NCBI GenBank assembly: GCA_033063855.1
Contig: CP093831.1
Coordinates: 8,370,001 to 8,434,000 of the forward strand
Length of the DNA stretch: 64,000 nt
Reading direction: 5' to 3'
From: Smittia aterrima
Lineage: Eukaryota > Arthropoda > Insecta > Diptera > Chironomidae
Shown here in pieces: positions 27,201 to 39,622 of the stretch. Numbering within the stretch: position 1 is the stretch's first letter; every line of letters starts with the position of its first letter. Position numbers and translations under genes: made by a program. Below the pieces are notes generated by a model. The model was not told the DNA's origin. It saw nothing but the letters and a program-made list of their open reading frames with translations, and did not search any database.

Positions 27201-28638
27201 CATTTGCTGCCGAAAGGAACAAGAAGAAACTTTTCATTTTTGGAGAAATAATGTTTCTGATTATTTCTTCTTTCATGAACCGAGAAGAATTCTGTTTCCT
27301 CTCATTTTTTTTCTTTATTTTTATTATTTATGTGATGATATACAAAGCTCTGTGTTTATTGTCGAGCGCCGTGAAGAATTTTCATGACTGAAGGAAGATT
27401 TAACTTTTGATTTAACCACAAGCAGCAGATTTAGTCGTTGAACGCGCCTTATTGCCACCGCCAGCTAAGAAAACAATTGGAAAGCAAAGCTGAAAACTTT
27501 GTAGCTGTTGGTGTTTTTATTATAAAACGGAATTTTTCATTAATGCAGCACAGCGAGCAAAGCGCGAATTTAAATTAAAAAATTATTTGAATTCTCAGAT
27601 TTTTTTTTGTGGTTGATAAATCCACGCATTTGATCGACGATAAATTGAGAAACGTAAATAAAAGGAAGCAGCTCACTGAATATGATTGGAAAAATTAAAA
27701 ATATTTCGTTGGGAACACGTGCGAGTTTTGTTTTTGAAGCGTCACTGACAAGTTTTGAGCCACGGCGAATGATTCCACTTTTTTCCAATCATGTCAATCA
27801 TTCCGAGAGATATTCTACTGAAGCTTGTTTTAACATAATAAAGCTGAAATTTATTCGATAGTCAAGCCAGACTCAAAACAAACTGATTTTCTAGGATTTG
27901 CGGTGAGAGAGAATAAACTCATCATAAATAATATTTTTGCCGTTCTCATAAAGACATCAGGTGAACAAGATAAAATCATTTTCTCGGACAGTAGAATAAG
28001 TCAAATTAAAGCACGATTTATGCCGTTGACCTTGCTCGACTCTTCTTATACGTCTGAAGAGTTTGAGCGAGGAGCTGAAATGTTCATTCGATTCAAAATT
28101 TATGTGCAGCACTCAATGAAAACATTTCTCATGCAAAAAATTCAAGCGCACGATAACAAAAAGAAAAATCAGAGAATTGTTTAACTAACAACGTTTACTC
28201 GCCTTTAGTGAAACTTAACATGAATTGCATCATCTGGACGAACAAACAACACACAAGAAATTTCTTTAATTGGAAATGCATTTTCTTCCAAGATTCTTCT
28301 ATCAAAAACTTACTTCCAAAGACTTTTCTAATTTGAAGTTTTTCATTTCTCGTTCGCTCGATTAGGCACGCAACAAGCCGGCAGATGGAAGCAGTCATCT
28401 GAAGCAGCGTGAGAAAACTCCGACTCCGGGCCACAAGGGCGGCCAAGCGAAACAACAAGCGCATTCAGCCAAACAACCACCACCCGGAAAGCATGGCAGC
28501 ATCTCGCTGTCGAAAGGATCTCTGAAGACGCCATCCTCAGGCGATCGTGATTTGTACCTTCCTCCACCACCTAAGCCTGGAGCGCGTAATAAGAAAAACA
28601 AGAAGAAGACCTACGAGTTGTACGTGAAGATTGACATC
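15257..28638 (+). CDS. N-terminal exons of long calmodulin-like isoform
   Basis: Exons proposed: 15257-15343 (MAFAAARMILKDKRRKSKED then FAPPRQRSK, good CAAAATGG start context), 17419-17460 (ARSVSTSSFRSLSQ), 19226-19249 (GDPHYGHF), 19369-19419 (GSRPYFERRNTIFAGDY), 19589-19618 (EDPFCDRCYY), 20654-20686 (GDSTYFDRHHN) and 28366-28638 (91 residues). Each is flanked by a plausible acceptor and a GT donor (mostly GTAAGT/GTGAGT), starts and ends in phase 0, and has a length divisible by three. The last exon is Lys/Gln/Pro-rich, contains PPPPKPG and a basic run RNKKNKKKTYELYVKIDI, and can join in phase 0 to the exon at 31205. With the EF-hand core this gives about 330 residues. Linkage of these exons to the EF-hand core is inferred from strand, order and shared phase, not from a transcript. 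Insects do have calmodulin-like proteins with long N-terminal extensions, which supports the idea. Confidence 0.55.
17220..17304. mobile_element. hAT-type MITE relic with 13 bp terminal inverted repeats
   Basis: The left end reads cagtggttctcaacc (17220-17234) and the right end ttgagaaccactg (17292-17304); 13 bases match perfectly as an inverted pair. CAGTGGTTCTCAA is the classic terminal repeat of hAT/Charlie-type elements. The 85 bp unit is non-coding, so it could only be mobilised in trans. Flanking 8-mers (atcgaact and acaatttc) do not match, so no target-site duplication survives. It lies in the intron 115 bp before the exon at 17419. Confidence 0.6.
19226..20686 (+). repeat. Tandem array of four duplicated phase-0 microexons
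   Basis: Exons of 24, 51, 30 and 33 bases (19226-19249, 19369-19419, 19589-19618, 20654-20686) encode related peptides following a pattern [G/E][D/S]xxYFxR: GDPHYGHF, GSRPYFERR..., EDPFCDRCYY, GDSTYFDRHHN. The second and fourth match best (G-S/D-x-P/T-Y-F-E/D-R). All are preceded by a T-rich acceptor ending CAG or TAG and followed by GTAAGT or GTGAGT, and none disturbs the frame if skipped. This is the pattern expected for cassette exons born by local exon duplication. No domain is recognisable in the peptides; Tyr content suggests possible phosphorylation, which is speculation. Confidence 0.6.
19998..20215 (-). CDS. Alternative last exon of troponin C (acidic, extended C-terminus)
   Basis: On the minus strand a strong branch-like ACTAAC, a T-rich tract and TTTTAG end at 20216. 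The exon then reads EFAQFMAPEVDGDYYNNIEE in the phase left by the site-IV exon (21760-21710), exactly where the usual exon supplies EFMEMMTGD. It runs to a stop at 19998, giving about 63 residues beyond the normal end, first acidic (EEEED) then Ser/Thr-rich. If used, the protein would be about 210 residues instead of 147. The distal half may be untranslated if a further donor is used. It sits between two plus-strand microexons of the calmodulin-like gene. Confidence 0.5.
21020..25977 (-). CDS. TpnC: Troponin C, muscle calcium switch
   Basis: Minus-strand exons: 25977-25956, 25900-25757, 22190-22115, 21992-21952, 21897-21817, 21760-21710, 21048-21020, all phase-consistent, 147 residues. It begins MDEEQAQMLRRAFSMFD and ends EFMEMMTGD, with the insect TnC landmarks LQKELKEAFRLYDKEGNGFI and LDDQLTND. 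It is the Ca-binding subunit of the thin-filament troponin complex. Loops: I DSNKSGKIEKEK (Lys at position 12), II DTEGRGTLTFDE (Arg at position 5), III DKEGNGFIPTSS (Ser at 12), IV DTDSSGTVDFDE (canonical). Only site IV is fully competent, reminiscent of the stretch-activation type of asynchronous flight muscle, though the isoform class is inference. The donor after exon 2 (GTTCGT) and the donor after exon 3 (GTTGAG) are weak. Intron 2 is 3.6 kb, while the introns between the exons from 22190 to 21710 are only 54-122 bp; the last intron, to 21048, is 661 bp. The gene lies wholly in introns of the opposite-strand calmodulin-like gene. Confidence 0.9.
23670..23699 (+). CDS. Possible alternative first exon (MEMFKRLLDK)
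   Basis: A short open stretch with good start context (TCGCCATGG) encodes ten residues and ends at AAG followed by GTACAAG, in phase 0 like the neighbouring plus-strand exons. Joined to the exon at 28366 it would give a calmodulin-like isoform lacking the microexon region. No acceptor in the right phase precedes it, so it would need its own promoter. There is no homology support; it could be chance. Confidence 0.2.
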
Positions 28639-30622
28639 GTAAGTAAAATGAAAAGTTGTCTCGATTTGTTTTGATATGAAACATCAAAGCGTCAATTGAG
28701 TGCCGAATGAAGATTGTGGGTCGAGAAAAGCTGTTTGCGAGGCTTAATTACGAGCGACATTAGGAACGACGTTGACGGGAATGTTTATTTCAATTATACT
28801 CTTCGCTAATGAACGACATTTTGCTTCGGTGTGTGAAAATCCATTCGGAAAAATATGGAAAATCGATAGAAACGACGTTTCTTTTGCCGACGATAAATTG
28901 AGAATCATTGGAGTTTCCCTTAACAAAATCGCTCATCGATTTTCATTTCACTCGGTCACGAAAGGAAGTCACTGATAGTTTTCACCCCCCAAATTGACCC
29001 CAGAGGAAGCGGGTGCCTTCGAACCTTCCCTCTGATGAATTGAAAATGATTTTCTGTCATGCTCGAAACATTAAACTAACGTGAGCTGCTCCCGTCTATG
29101 ACCTTCACTCTTGTCGTCAGTTTCCCTTCAACAAAACCTTTCAATCAAAACAACGGAAAGGAGAAATAGAGAATCCAATTTGGCAAGAGCATGATGAGAA
29201 AACGAACTTTCCTTTGAAGTCAGAAGGTATTTCAGAACTGCGAGAAAAATATAAACAAAGGCACGGGAAGAATATGTAATGTGAATCGTCGAGAGAGCAG
29301 CCCAAACAATTTTTTTCCGAATTCCTTTTTATTAGTTATTTCCCACGACACTCAAACGCCGAAAGTTAAACGTCATCGTTTATAGCGAACGAGTAAGTGT
29401 TTATAACGCCTCAGATTCTATTTATGTTCCTGCATCGTCACGATGTTTCGTGGAGAAGAGAATCTCGTCTGACCACTGGCGGGAGCGGAAATAAAACTCT
29501 GATCGTGAGTCTACTGAGAAATATCGTGAAAAACTCGATCTCTGAGAATGACTTGAGGTGGGATGAACTGTAAAAAACGTAGCCAAGAATTGTTTTTCTC
29601 AATAAATGGAAAATTTCTTGTCGATTGCCTTTTCGATTTATTTCAATGGAAAGTTCTGTGAATCAGAATAATCAACAATCTAATTTTCACATTTTCCACG
29701 CGCTTGGTCAATTTACAATTTTGTTTTTCTTTTCTTCATTTCTGCTCAATCTTTTCCGATTTTCTTTCCTGGCGCGCTCGCGTTCATTATTATCGCGTTG
29801 GCATGTTGTTTACAACGTAAAAGTTTTCGTTTGTGTTTTAATATTTTCAATAAAATGTCGAGAGAAAAGACTTTTTCACGAAACGAAAATTGCCAACAGA
29901 ACACAGCAAAAATGAGAAACTCATTCCGTCTTTAATGATTGCGAGAAAAAATGTTTTTTTTTGCGCTTGAAAAATCTCAAGGAACGATCAAACGCGCAGT
30001 TGGATTTTTCACGCGAGACTGTTAACAAATTCCTGAAATGGAAAGCGACAGAAGCGCGGCGATAAAAAGGAAGATAAAAGCGACTTTCCTCTTTAATTAA
30101 CTGAAAGGGCTTCGAGTGGAGGTTTATGATCGAAAAAAAAGTTTTCCCTTTTATAAAAATTCGTTTATTCAGTTTCGGCACGCAAACAATCAATCAGTTC
30201 AAGTCTAAAAATATCAACAGTGACACTACGGAGTCACTTCTGTCATTGAACCTTAATTGAGTTATTAAATTGAACTTAATTTTCTTTCTGCACACGAACG
30301 GATTCGAGCAACAAAAGAAAAGAATTTTCAGTAATTTTCAGTCGCTATCGTTTGCTCAACTCTCACATAAAGCTTAGAAAACAAAAGCAGCTGGCGACAT
30401 TGAGAGAGAGAGAGAGTGAGACTAAAGAAGGAAAGTCAATGTCAGCCGATGAAAATGTGAAATGATTTCTCACAGAATTTAAATTGCTTTCTGAATCATC
30501 GCATTTGGCAGCGGCTGTAGACCCTTCGCAAACAATTTTTTGCTCTTGGCAGTGACTTTTTACAAAAGATAAAGTTTCCGCGAAGTTCATTCGAAGTTTT
30601 AAAATAAAAGTTTTAAAGAGCG

Positions 30623-33600
30623 ATGGCGACACAGAGTGGCAACGAAGCCGAAACCTATAAACGCGAATACCGTCGCATCAAATCGCTCGTGTCGAGCGCC
30701 TACGTTCGACAAACATCTGTAAGTTTGCTTTGCCTCTAAAATTTTCGAAGAGTCGTTGACAGAAACGTGCTTGGTGAACAGACGGCACATGTGCGCTACG
30801 ATTGTTATGTCGTATGTGAGATTCACTCAATTTATTCTCTCCTCGTTCTTCTGTCGTAATTGAAAGCGATGGAAAGTTTGAATTTCTTATGCAACACATT
30901 TCCACGATGGGATCAGAGACTGTTTAATATTTATCGATTTTACAAGCTCCAGCGAGCTTCCACTGCAATTTAATCTTTTTTGAATTGTCGAGTAAGGAGA
31001 CGGAAAAGTTTTCGCTTACGACCCAATTCAGCTGAAGCAATTCTCCACCCTACGAAGCGAAAAGTTTTGCTAATTTCTGTAAAAACTTATCGTAGCTTCG
31101 TGAGATGTAAACTCAATTTATGTTTCGCTCGTTGTTGTAAAGCGCAATGAAAACTTTTGTGTTAATAAAGTTATCGCTTCTGCTTCTGTTTATCTCCTGT
31201 GCAGTCGGAGTACGGACTAACCGAGGAGCAGGTAGCAGGTGAGTTGTCGTAGATGTAATACTGTGCTTCGTAAACGAGCTGACATGGAAAGTAAAGACGA
31301 CAGAAAACGGAAGGACATTCAGTTTCGATAAAAGTCAAAAACTTTTACTGGCAACGAACTCGAAAATTTTCCATCGCTTTTCGTTCAAAAACTGGATCTA
31401 GATTGAAGCAAAATCTGCATTCAGAAGAGCTCTTCCAGGTTACAGCGTGACTCAGATTCATCTTGACCTTCTTTTCTCCAAAACGAACCAGAACAAACAA
31501 AACAGTAAATTTCCCTGGGAATAACTTAAACTTGACACAGATTTTCATTCTCTTTCCTTACTTCTTATTTGTGTAGGAGTTTGATAAACGACGCTATCGG
31601 GAAACTGCATTAAAATTTCCCATGATGTCTACGCGAATTTAATTTCCGTGCAGTGGATCGATAATCTGAACGTGTTCCGGTTTTCTCGCGAGAACTTTTA
31701 ATTAAATTTGATTATCAATTTGCGATTTTCAGCTGCGCGTTTTGTCAATAATCGTAAAACTCGTCTATAAATTAGTGTTTAGCTTCGATGTACTATCACA
31801 AAGGCTGTTACCGTGAATCTAAATCATGTTTTTATTGGTCAACTTTAACGAAAAACGAAAATGTCATTGTGGAAATTGTACAAGTGAGGAGAGCGCCAAA
31901 CTTTCGGCAAACATTAAAAATCTAATTTCTCGTAAAGTGAAATTGATTTTGAAGCGGAAAATTGTTTCTGCCGATTTCGCTGCCAAGAAAAGTGGAAACA
32001 GACTTCCTTGACGTTATGTCACTGTTGCCGCTCTCTGAAATCCAATTAACATTTCTCGTCGCCTCAATTTTGTTTTATTGTCAACATTTCAAATCCGAAA
32101 GCTCGTTTTTCGAATCATGGCCCGTGACGAACAAACAAACATCTTTTCTTTTCTTTTTTTTTCATCCGCCGCCGTCATTTCACAGAATTCAAGGAGGTTT
32201 TCATGCTTTTCGATAAGGATGAGGATGGATCGATAACTCTCGCAGAACTGGCCGTTGTAATGCGTTCGTTGGGACAGCGTCCGACAGGTAAAAAAATATA
32301 TCAAAGCTTTCTGATCAAAGCTTCAATCTTTCTTTTCTCTTTTATCTAAAACAAAGAAACGGAACTTCGAACGATGGTCTCAGATGTCGATCAAAACGAC
32401 AACGGGATGATTGAGTTCAACGAGTTCCTTCAAATGATGTCGAAGAAGATGCGTGAAGGCGACAGCGAGGATGAGCTAAAGGAAGCTTTTAAGTGAGTTT
32501 ACTTCTTCTTCTCCTTTTGCCTCTCGAAAGTCAAGTATTCGCTCCACAAGAATCCGCCTTTGTTCGTTTCGTCCTCATCCACCCAAGGGATTTATTTTAA
32601 TGTGATGTTTCTTCTCCCGCTTTGATATTTAATCTTCTCAGAAATATTCAATTTTTACTTTGTCATTTCGCCAATAAACTACGAAAGCTCTCTCCTCCTT
32701 TTCACTTTGAAAGGATGAAAATATTTGCGAACACAATAACGACGAAGAGAGCTTAGAGAACAACATTATGCAGTGTATCGCTTCATATCTTGTTTATGCT
32801 CGTGTCGAACAACAGAAGAAAAAGAATCGACTTGGGAACATTATTTTTACTTGCGAGATATCACAACTGAATGGATTTTACATAAGTCTTTCGATGGGGA
32901 TAAAATATTGACATCAAACAACGTTGACAGAGGAAATAGTGAAAATTTAGCATATTTAGATGAGCTTCTTCCATCTCGAAGCTCTTGAAACGTGATGATG
33001 AGAATAAATTTTCTCTTTTGATTGTATTGATCCAGAAAATCTTCTTGATGAACTTATTGTCATGAAGTTGAGGGTGAACTTTGTTCAGCTAAAAATTTTC
33101 CAGTCAAACTTCAGTGACGAAGTAGAATATACGATTGATCATTCACATGGCGGGGATTGAGCCAGCTGCAATAGAAGAACGAGGAGCATTACGAGCAAAA
33201 AGCTGGGATCATCTATTTCAAATTATGATGTGATATTTGTAGTAGCGGAAGGGAAATTTCCCTTCTCGAGCTGCTCTCGTAGCTTGAAAAGTAGTTTCGT
33301 CAAGAAAAAGCCATCATTATTATGAGATTTTCGTGTTTTCTTCTCCTTTACTTCCTCTGCTCTTGTGTAATTCGGATAAAAAAAGTTAGGAGCACGAAGA
33401 AAACTTCAATATTGTTAGGAAGTGTTCGTGAGTTTTGTAACGTTGATCGTGACAGAAACAAAAATGAAAGGAAAAATAAGAAGACGCTACCCACGCTCGT
33501 CCTACATTTCAAAGTGAAGGCAAAAAAGCGAATGAAGATAATAATAATTTATCTGATAGTTCGATGGCATCGGAGAGCAAAAGGACAGACAAAAGTAAAA

Positions 33601-34531
33601 ACGAAGAAACGAAAGCCGAGAAACCAACAATTTTGGTTCACAGGATTCAGCAAAAAAGCATCAACTGAGTTTCATTAGTTTTTGCAAGCTCGCTTTTTCG
33701 AATTGGAAAACATCACAAGTTTTCATTGAGAAATGCAAAAAACGTTTTTATTATTGCTTTCTCTCCCTTCAAGACTTGGCGTCTCCACTTTTCAGATTCA
33801 GCAATAAATTTCGCACTACTCTCGTTGAAAATTCTGTCAAGTTGCTTGAAATTCTGGAGAAAGTTCCGCTGTTTGTTTCTCGACTGATTTATTTTATTGA
33901 TACGTTGCCATGCATGAGTGGTTGGCGGGCGGAGAGAGAGCAACGAATTGTTCGAAAATACAAGACAGAAGAAAGAATTTTCGCTTAACGGATTCGAATT
34001 GCAATCAATTTTCATTCGTTGCAGCCAAACTTCCTCGAAAAGAAAAGCTCCACGCTTAATTTGATCTTGGGACATTAATTTCAATCGAGTTTGAGAATCA
34101 GATTATCGGCGAGATTTTTATGCGAGTAGAAATATTTATGACTGAAAATGAGGTTTACGAGCCAGAAGAGCATTCCCCTCATTTTAATATCGAAAAAGAT
34201 TTTTATCCTAAACCTCCAGCATTAAGATGATTGAAATATTTTTCATGAACATTTTGTTCTTCTCCGCAGAGTCTTTGATAAAGACAACAATGGAGCGATT
34301 TCAGCGACTGAGCTACGTCGTGTGATGACAAACTTGGGTGAAAAGTTGACAGAAGAGGAGGTTGAAGATATGATTAAAGAAGCCGATGTCGACGGTGACG
34401 GCATGGTCAACTACGATGGTAAGAAATCGATAACATTACAAGCTCTTTTTTTTCGAATTCATTAACAATCGTTTTCTTTATTTCTCTTGACCTTTCTAGA
34501 GTTTGTGATGATATTGATGGCGCGCAACTAG
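30623..34531 (+). CDS. Calmodulin-like four-EF-hand protein (short isoform)
   Basis: Exons 30623-30718, 31205-31238, 32186-32287, 32357-32492, 34270-34418, 34500-34531 give 182 residues. The N-terminus MATQSGNEAETYKREYRRIK precedes SEYGLTEEQVAEFKEVFMLF and four canonical loops: DKDEDGSITLAE, DQNDNGMIEFNE, DKDNNGAISATE, DVDGDGMVNYDE, each with Asp at 1, Gly at 6 and Glu at 12. The carboxyl end is FVMILMARN. It resembles the insect 'neo-calmodulin' group, distinct from true calmodulin, whose N-terminus is MADQLTEEQ. The predicted role is a cytosolic Ca2+ sensor that binds target helices. The 96-base first exon has an in-frame stop just upstream and no acceptor of matching phase, so it is best read as a separate transcription start. 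The long isoform would enter at 31205 instead. Confidence 0.9.
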
Positions 34532-37500
34532 TGTCAGCTTTGTGAGCAGGCTTTCCCTATAAAGCCTGTTCACTGATTCATTGATCTTTCCCTGAGCTCA
34601 ACTTGCATAATCTCAGTGATGCAAAGATTAAAAGATGAAGAAGCCTTTCTTCACATCTCGACATACACAAAAAAGATTTTATTTTAAAACCAGACTTCGT
34701 CTTCATTATCTTGAAAGGAAAATAATTACCGACAGAATTTATTGTTAAATCATCGTCTAAGCACAATGACATTTCAGATGAACGAGGAACGCTTAATACT
34801 TCCTCGATAAACAAATTGATGATCGACTGGTTCAATTAGTCTGAATCGGAAGCTTTATGTTAGACATCAAAAGAACATCAAAAGTTCAAAAGAAATTATG
34901 ATTCAGTAAAACTTGATAATAAAAATAGAAATATCATCATTGAATGACAAATTACAAAGACGGCGCCAGGAACGTTATAAACATGGGAGAAGGGATTCAA
35001 GCTTCTCTCCAGTTCGCAGTCGATGGAACTCAACAAACAATTGAAATGAAAAATCTTCAAACTAACAAGATGGAAAACTGGTCGATTAGTAAAGGTCGCA
35101 ACATCCAGAAAGGGCTTTAACGAAACTTTCAAACTATTTACAAAGTATTCGTTTAGTCAGAAAAGTTTTTTTTATGAACTCGTTAACGTCCAAAGAAGAG
35201 ATGAGATTCATCAAAGTCATCAGAACAATTTTTTCACGACGAGTGTTGAACTCATAAGAAAAATATTTTGAAAACAAATCGTAAACATTATTTTTCATGA
35301 AAAAAAAAACTAACTGAGTGAGTTGCATAAATCGAGTCACATTCGAAGAATTAAGATTAAAAAGTTTTCTATTATCGAAATCCACTTACGACAAACGGAC
35401 AACAAACCATCAAAGCAGCGCAGCCAGTCGGAAGGTCGAAATTATTTTGAATATTGACACTGGCCGCGATGCAAATCAACAATTAGTGAGACAAGGAATA
35501 TTTAGTCAAACTGTTAGCTACCAATTTCTCGTATTAGACAAAATCTAGATTCCATGGGGAAACTCAAAGTAGAGGGAGCATTCGACCACAATGTCACAAG
35601 CAAATTTAAATTCCAACTGAGAAATCCTTTTACTACGAAGAGTAGAAATATTTCTAGTGAAACTTCTCTAAATCTCTCTCTGTCTTTCTTCCCTACTGAG
35701 ATATGTTAGTTGAACGACGACGATATGAGTGTTTAAATGTTTAATGGGAATTAAAATGGTGTGTGCACGAACTCCAAGAGAGGAAAATTAAAAGGAAATT
35801 TGACCATACCTAGACGTTTACATGAAGTGTGCCCTTGCAAATGAACTAAGAATATTATTTCAACTCTTGTTACAATTTCAGTTTTCAACTATTTGAGAGA
35901 TTTTAATGAAAGTTTCAATCCAGAGAACATATTTGTAGGAATTGAATTAAATATTGCATCAAATCATTGAGAAGACAAGTGCAAATGCATTTGCAAATAA
36001 AATAGTTGGAGGAATTTCCTTGAGTGCAAATGTGAACTTCTTTTCGACAAATTTATCCCACCCAACGACACCCGACAGAGCAGAACAAATTTATAGTGAA
36101 AATACCCAAAAGCAGTGATTACGTCACATCAGAAATATTTTTCGATAGAACAGTTTCACGGAGCAACTCTCCCTCAAACATATTTTTCGACACACTTTGA
36201 GTTCAAACTTTTACAAATGAAAGAGTCTCACAAAACACATCCTGCGACGAAAACTATTTTTCAAAAGTCAATGAACTTAACTCTTCTTCCTTCAAACTAT
36301 CAATGTAAGCAGCAAACTAAAGTCGAAGTAACAAGTAGAAAGATTAACCTTCTGCTTTTATAAAGTTGATTAATTAATTTCGCTTCCTCAAAATTGGTTG
36401 AATTTATTTATTTTGATTTTTAAAATCGATAAATTGAACGATAATAAAATGATTCGACGATTTATTACGAAATCCAAGTTCGATTAGGAACAATAAACAT
36501 AAAGCTCCCTTCTATGATGAAATATTGTACCGAATATAAAATAATAATAAATTATACTAAACTAATTAGTCTAAGATAATTATTTGCCTAAACAAAATAA
36601 CAAAGCAAAACGCGAATTCCGAATCTAAAATGATTTGAGGGTCATTTGCAAGTTCCATTCATGAAAACTTATTGTGATTCTTGAATAGCACATGAGTTTG
36701 TTATCTGATAACTTTCAATGTTCTTCTAAGAACTTCAGCATAACTAACGATTGTTGCCATTCAGTTTCATCTGCGTGACTCTGTTAATTTGATCCCAATC
36801 AACTAAGACGAGATTGCCACTCGACCAAAACATTCTCCTGAGTTGGTTGATAATTAAAAATAAAATCATATTGCCATTCGAGTGCGTTCACTACAAATCG
36901 ATAAGTACATAAATTATATCGCCTAACTAACGAATCTAAAGTTCAATAAAAGTTTTTCTTTGAAAGCTCTCATTTGATATTTGAGTCTTCCGCACTTTGA
37001 GAAAACTCGACACAATAAGCGAGAGCATTTAATTTGCACTTTAATTAATTAAATTTAAAGGTTTGCACTTTTGACATTTAAAAATAATTAATTTGATGCG
37101 CAAGCAATAATTGAAAGCTAAAACTTCCCAGAAATGAAACTTTTAAACTTTCTTTAATTTTCTCAGACTGATCCTAGAAGAAGAAGAAGAGTATTGAAAT
37201 TTTAAAGTAATCAGTTTACTCTTGACTCAAAATTGTGACTTGAAACGTTATAAAAAAAAGTTGTTAAGTTAAGTATTAACAGATTTATTAATTTATTAAA
37301 GAAGTTAAAACATTTACAAACGAAAATGAAAGCTCTGCGAGCTAGGACAAACATCTCAAGCAAGAAGAAAATAGATTGAATCAAAAATTCATAGAAGCTG
37401 CTCGGTTTAAAAGGGTAAATACTCTGAACAAATCTGAATAAATATTTAAATTGTAATGAAAATTGTTATGTTGTGAATTAGTTTGTGCGGAAATGAATGA

Positions 37501-39622
37501 AGAGATTTAGTAAATTTAGCAATTGAAAGCGGAATGTAGAAACTTTTGAAAATGCATTTTGTGTGATGATCACTATTGCTTCTTGAAGAAACTTGAAATG
37601 CGCTGTAGCATTTCAAATATAGAACAAGCGAAGGCTTACAACTCAACAGGAAACTGATAAGGTCTGACCTCAAGTCTCATTAGCAAACAACTTTGTTTCA
37701 ATTGGTGGATCGATGAAAGACTTCTATATTTAGCTTATCGTTGATCACTAATTTACAGTTATTTATTTTCTGCTATCTCAGATCTTTAATAAATGCCGAG
37801 AAAGCGCTCTCGTGCTTCAATGAACTAGAATTAACGCCCCAGTTTAACCTAATTTCCTTTGAATTAATTTTTTAATCCAAAATAAGGATTTCGAAGAAAC
37901 TTTGCTTCAGATTTTTATCACGTTCAGCGTAATCAGCAAATAAATTTCGAAACTTGTTTAACAACTGCGTACGTTCGCGTGACTTATCGCGGCTCAAGCT
38001 TGTAGTGAACTTCACACAAAATCGTCGAAAAGCCTTTGAAAATTTGTGTTCCGACACGCTTTGAAAGAAGTTTCAGGTAAACAAAAAGCTCGCGATATTT
38101 CCCTTTTCAAGTTTGTCTTTCATTTACCAATGGAATATTTTTAACCTTCTCAAAAGCAAAGTTTTTCTTGCGATGATTTGTCACACAGAATTTCGAAAAA
38201 AAAAGCTTTGCGACGAGAATATTGAACTCACTCAACTAAACACAAACCTAGAACTCTTCTCCAATTATTATTATTGCTAAAATGTTGAAGTAGACAAATG
38301 AAATGAGTTGATTATAGAAGTAAAACTATAATTGTCTAAGCAGTAAAGATATAAAATTAATAAAAAGTATTTAATGGAAATAATAAGAAACCAAAGAAAA
38401 AAATAAATTTTAACCATTTTTTATGATGGGAAAAGTTAAATATTTCGTTTTTCGATTCGTCATTTGTCGTTAACTTCCAGGGATTGTTTGCTTTTAATTA
38501 CAGCTAAACGAAAGCCAGGGACGAACATTAAAATGCTAAAGCGATGATTTGGCGGATAAAATCTAAAAAATTGGCTATAAAACGTTCTTTACGATCGTGT
38601 TGGGGGCGAAGTATCGTGCGAGGGAATTGAATGTCTCATTACCTGAGCGGGTCGTTGAATGTGGACGGCGGAAAATTTCCATTCTGAATTCGAGGAGGTA
38701 TAATAAACCGACAACTCACGGTCAACGACATAGCCGCGGAATAAATCTCCGAGTTTACGATGAATTAATTAAAACACTTTCACAGAACAATGATTTAGGA
38801 CAAACATTTGCATGCAGATTTAAAGCTCAGCGAATTCAAGAATTTGTTGTCAAGTAATTTTAAATTTGTAACTGCGAAAATGTCTCTACAAATATTTGAT
38901 TCGTGTGAAGTTAATAAAAAAATTTGGCAAGCCCCAAGATTGTTTTGATATTGCGGCAATCTGATGACAAAGTCTGGGGGACTGCTCTTTATAAAATGAT
39001 AAAAACCTAAACGTGATGTTCACGGGCAAGATAATTTTCAATTAGGCAAACTTGGATGACTGAAATAAAAGATAAAGTCATGGCCATTCATGTGTGAAAA
39101 TTAAAACGTGAAACTTGATAATATTCTCGTGGTCACAAATCTCGAATTGCTTTCAGTTCATTAGACTCTGAACTCCCTTGGTTGTCATCATCATGACACA
39201 CGCCTCACATGAATAATCATCCAACCCTTGTGTTAATCAATTATAGGTGACTCGTGTGACACAAACTGCTGCATCCATCAATTAACAATAAATCTCTATT
39301 CCGGGGGAAGCAATGGTCAGAGAGAAAGAGAAACTATTCAGAGACATGTTGCGTTATCTCAGAACGTGATAGTCACATGAGGAAAGTTTGTTAGATACTT
39401 GTGACAGAATTCTTGATTACAATTTAATTTAATCTTCAAACTTGCTTGGCAGGCACTTATCAGCAATTGAATTGCTGTTCAAGCACACAATTACATATCT
39501 TTGCTGATGATAAGAAACAAAAGCTTATTGCGCTATCGCTAGGCTTAAATAATACGTCGACAGGTTCAATAATTTGCACCAGTCTATTGTTGTCAGTCGA
39601 AGGAGAACATTCGCAAATAAAA
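34532..39622. other. 3' region of calmodulin-like gene and 5' flank of phosphatase array
   Basis: About 5 kb without a supportable gene. The first few hundred bases should be 3' untranslated sequence. The middle is AT-rich with short homopolymers and a small (GAA) run near 37176-37190. Frames up to about 120 codons show no family resemblance. The last 200 bp carry the AP1 upstream elements described separately. Confidence 0.6.
39456..39599 (+). promoter_or_regulatory. AP1 upstream region: two GATA-type sites and initiator
   Basis: CTTATCA at 39456-39462 and TGATAAG at 39508-39514 are the two orientations of the same GATA-factor site. A TCAGTC initiator lies at 39593-39598, 28 bp before the AP1 start codon. 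GATA factors drive many midgut genes in flies, so gut expression is a reasonable inference but not shown. No convincing TATA box is seen at -30. Confidence 0.4.

Noticed and set aside
37170..37195. Short (GAA)n microsatellite
   Set aside because: Only about 15 bases, common in AT/GA-rich DNA and not informative.
38905..39010. Possible SECIS element or C/D snoRNA (TGATGA and AATGAT motifs)
   Set aside because: No supporting stem, no D box at suitable distance, and no selenoprotein gene nearby.
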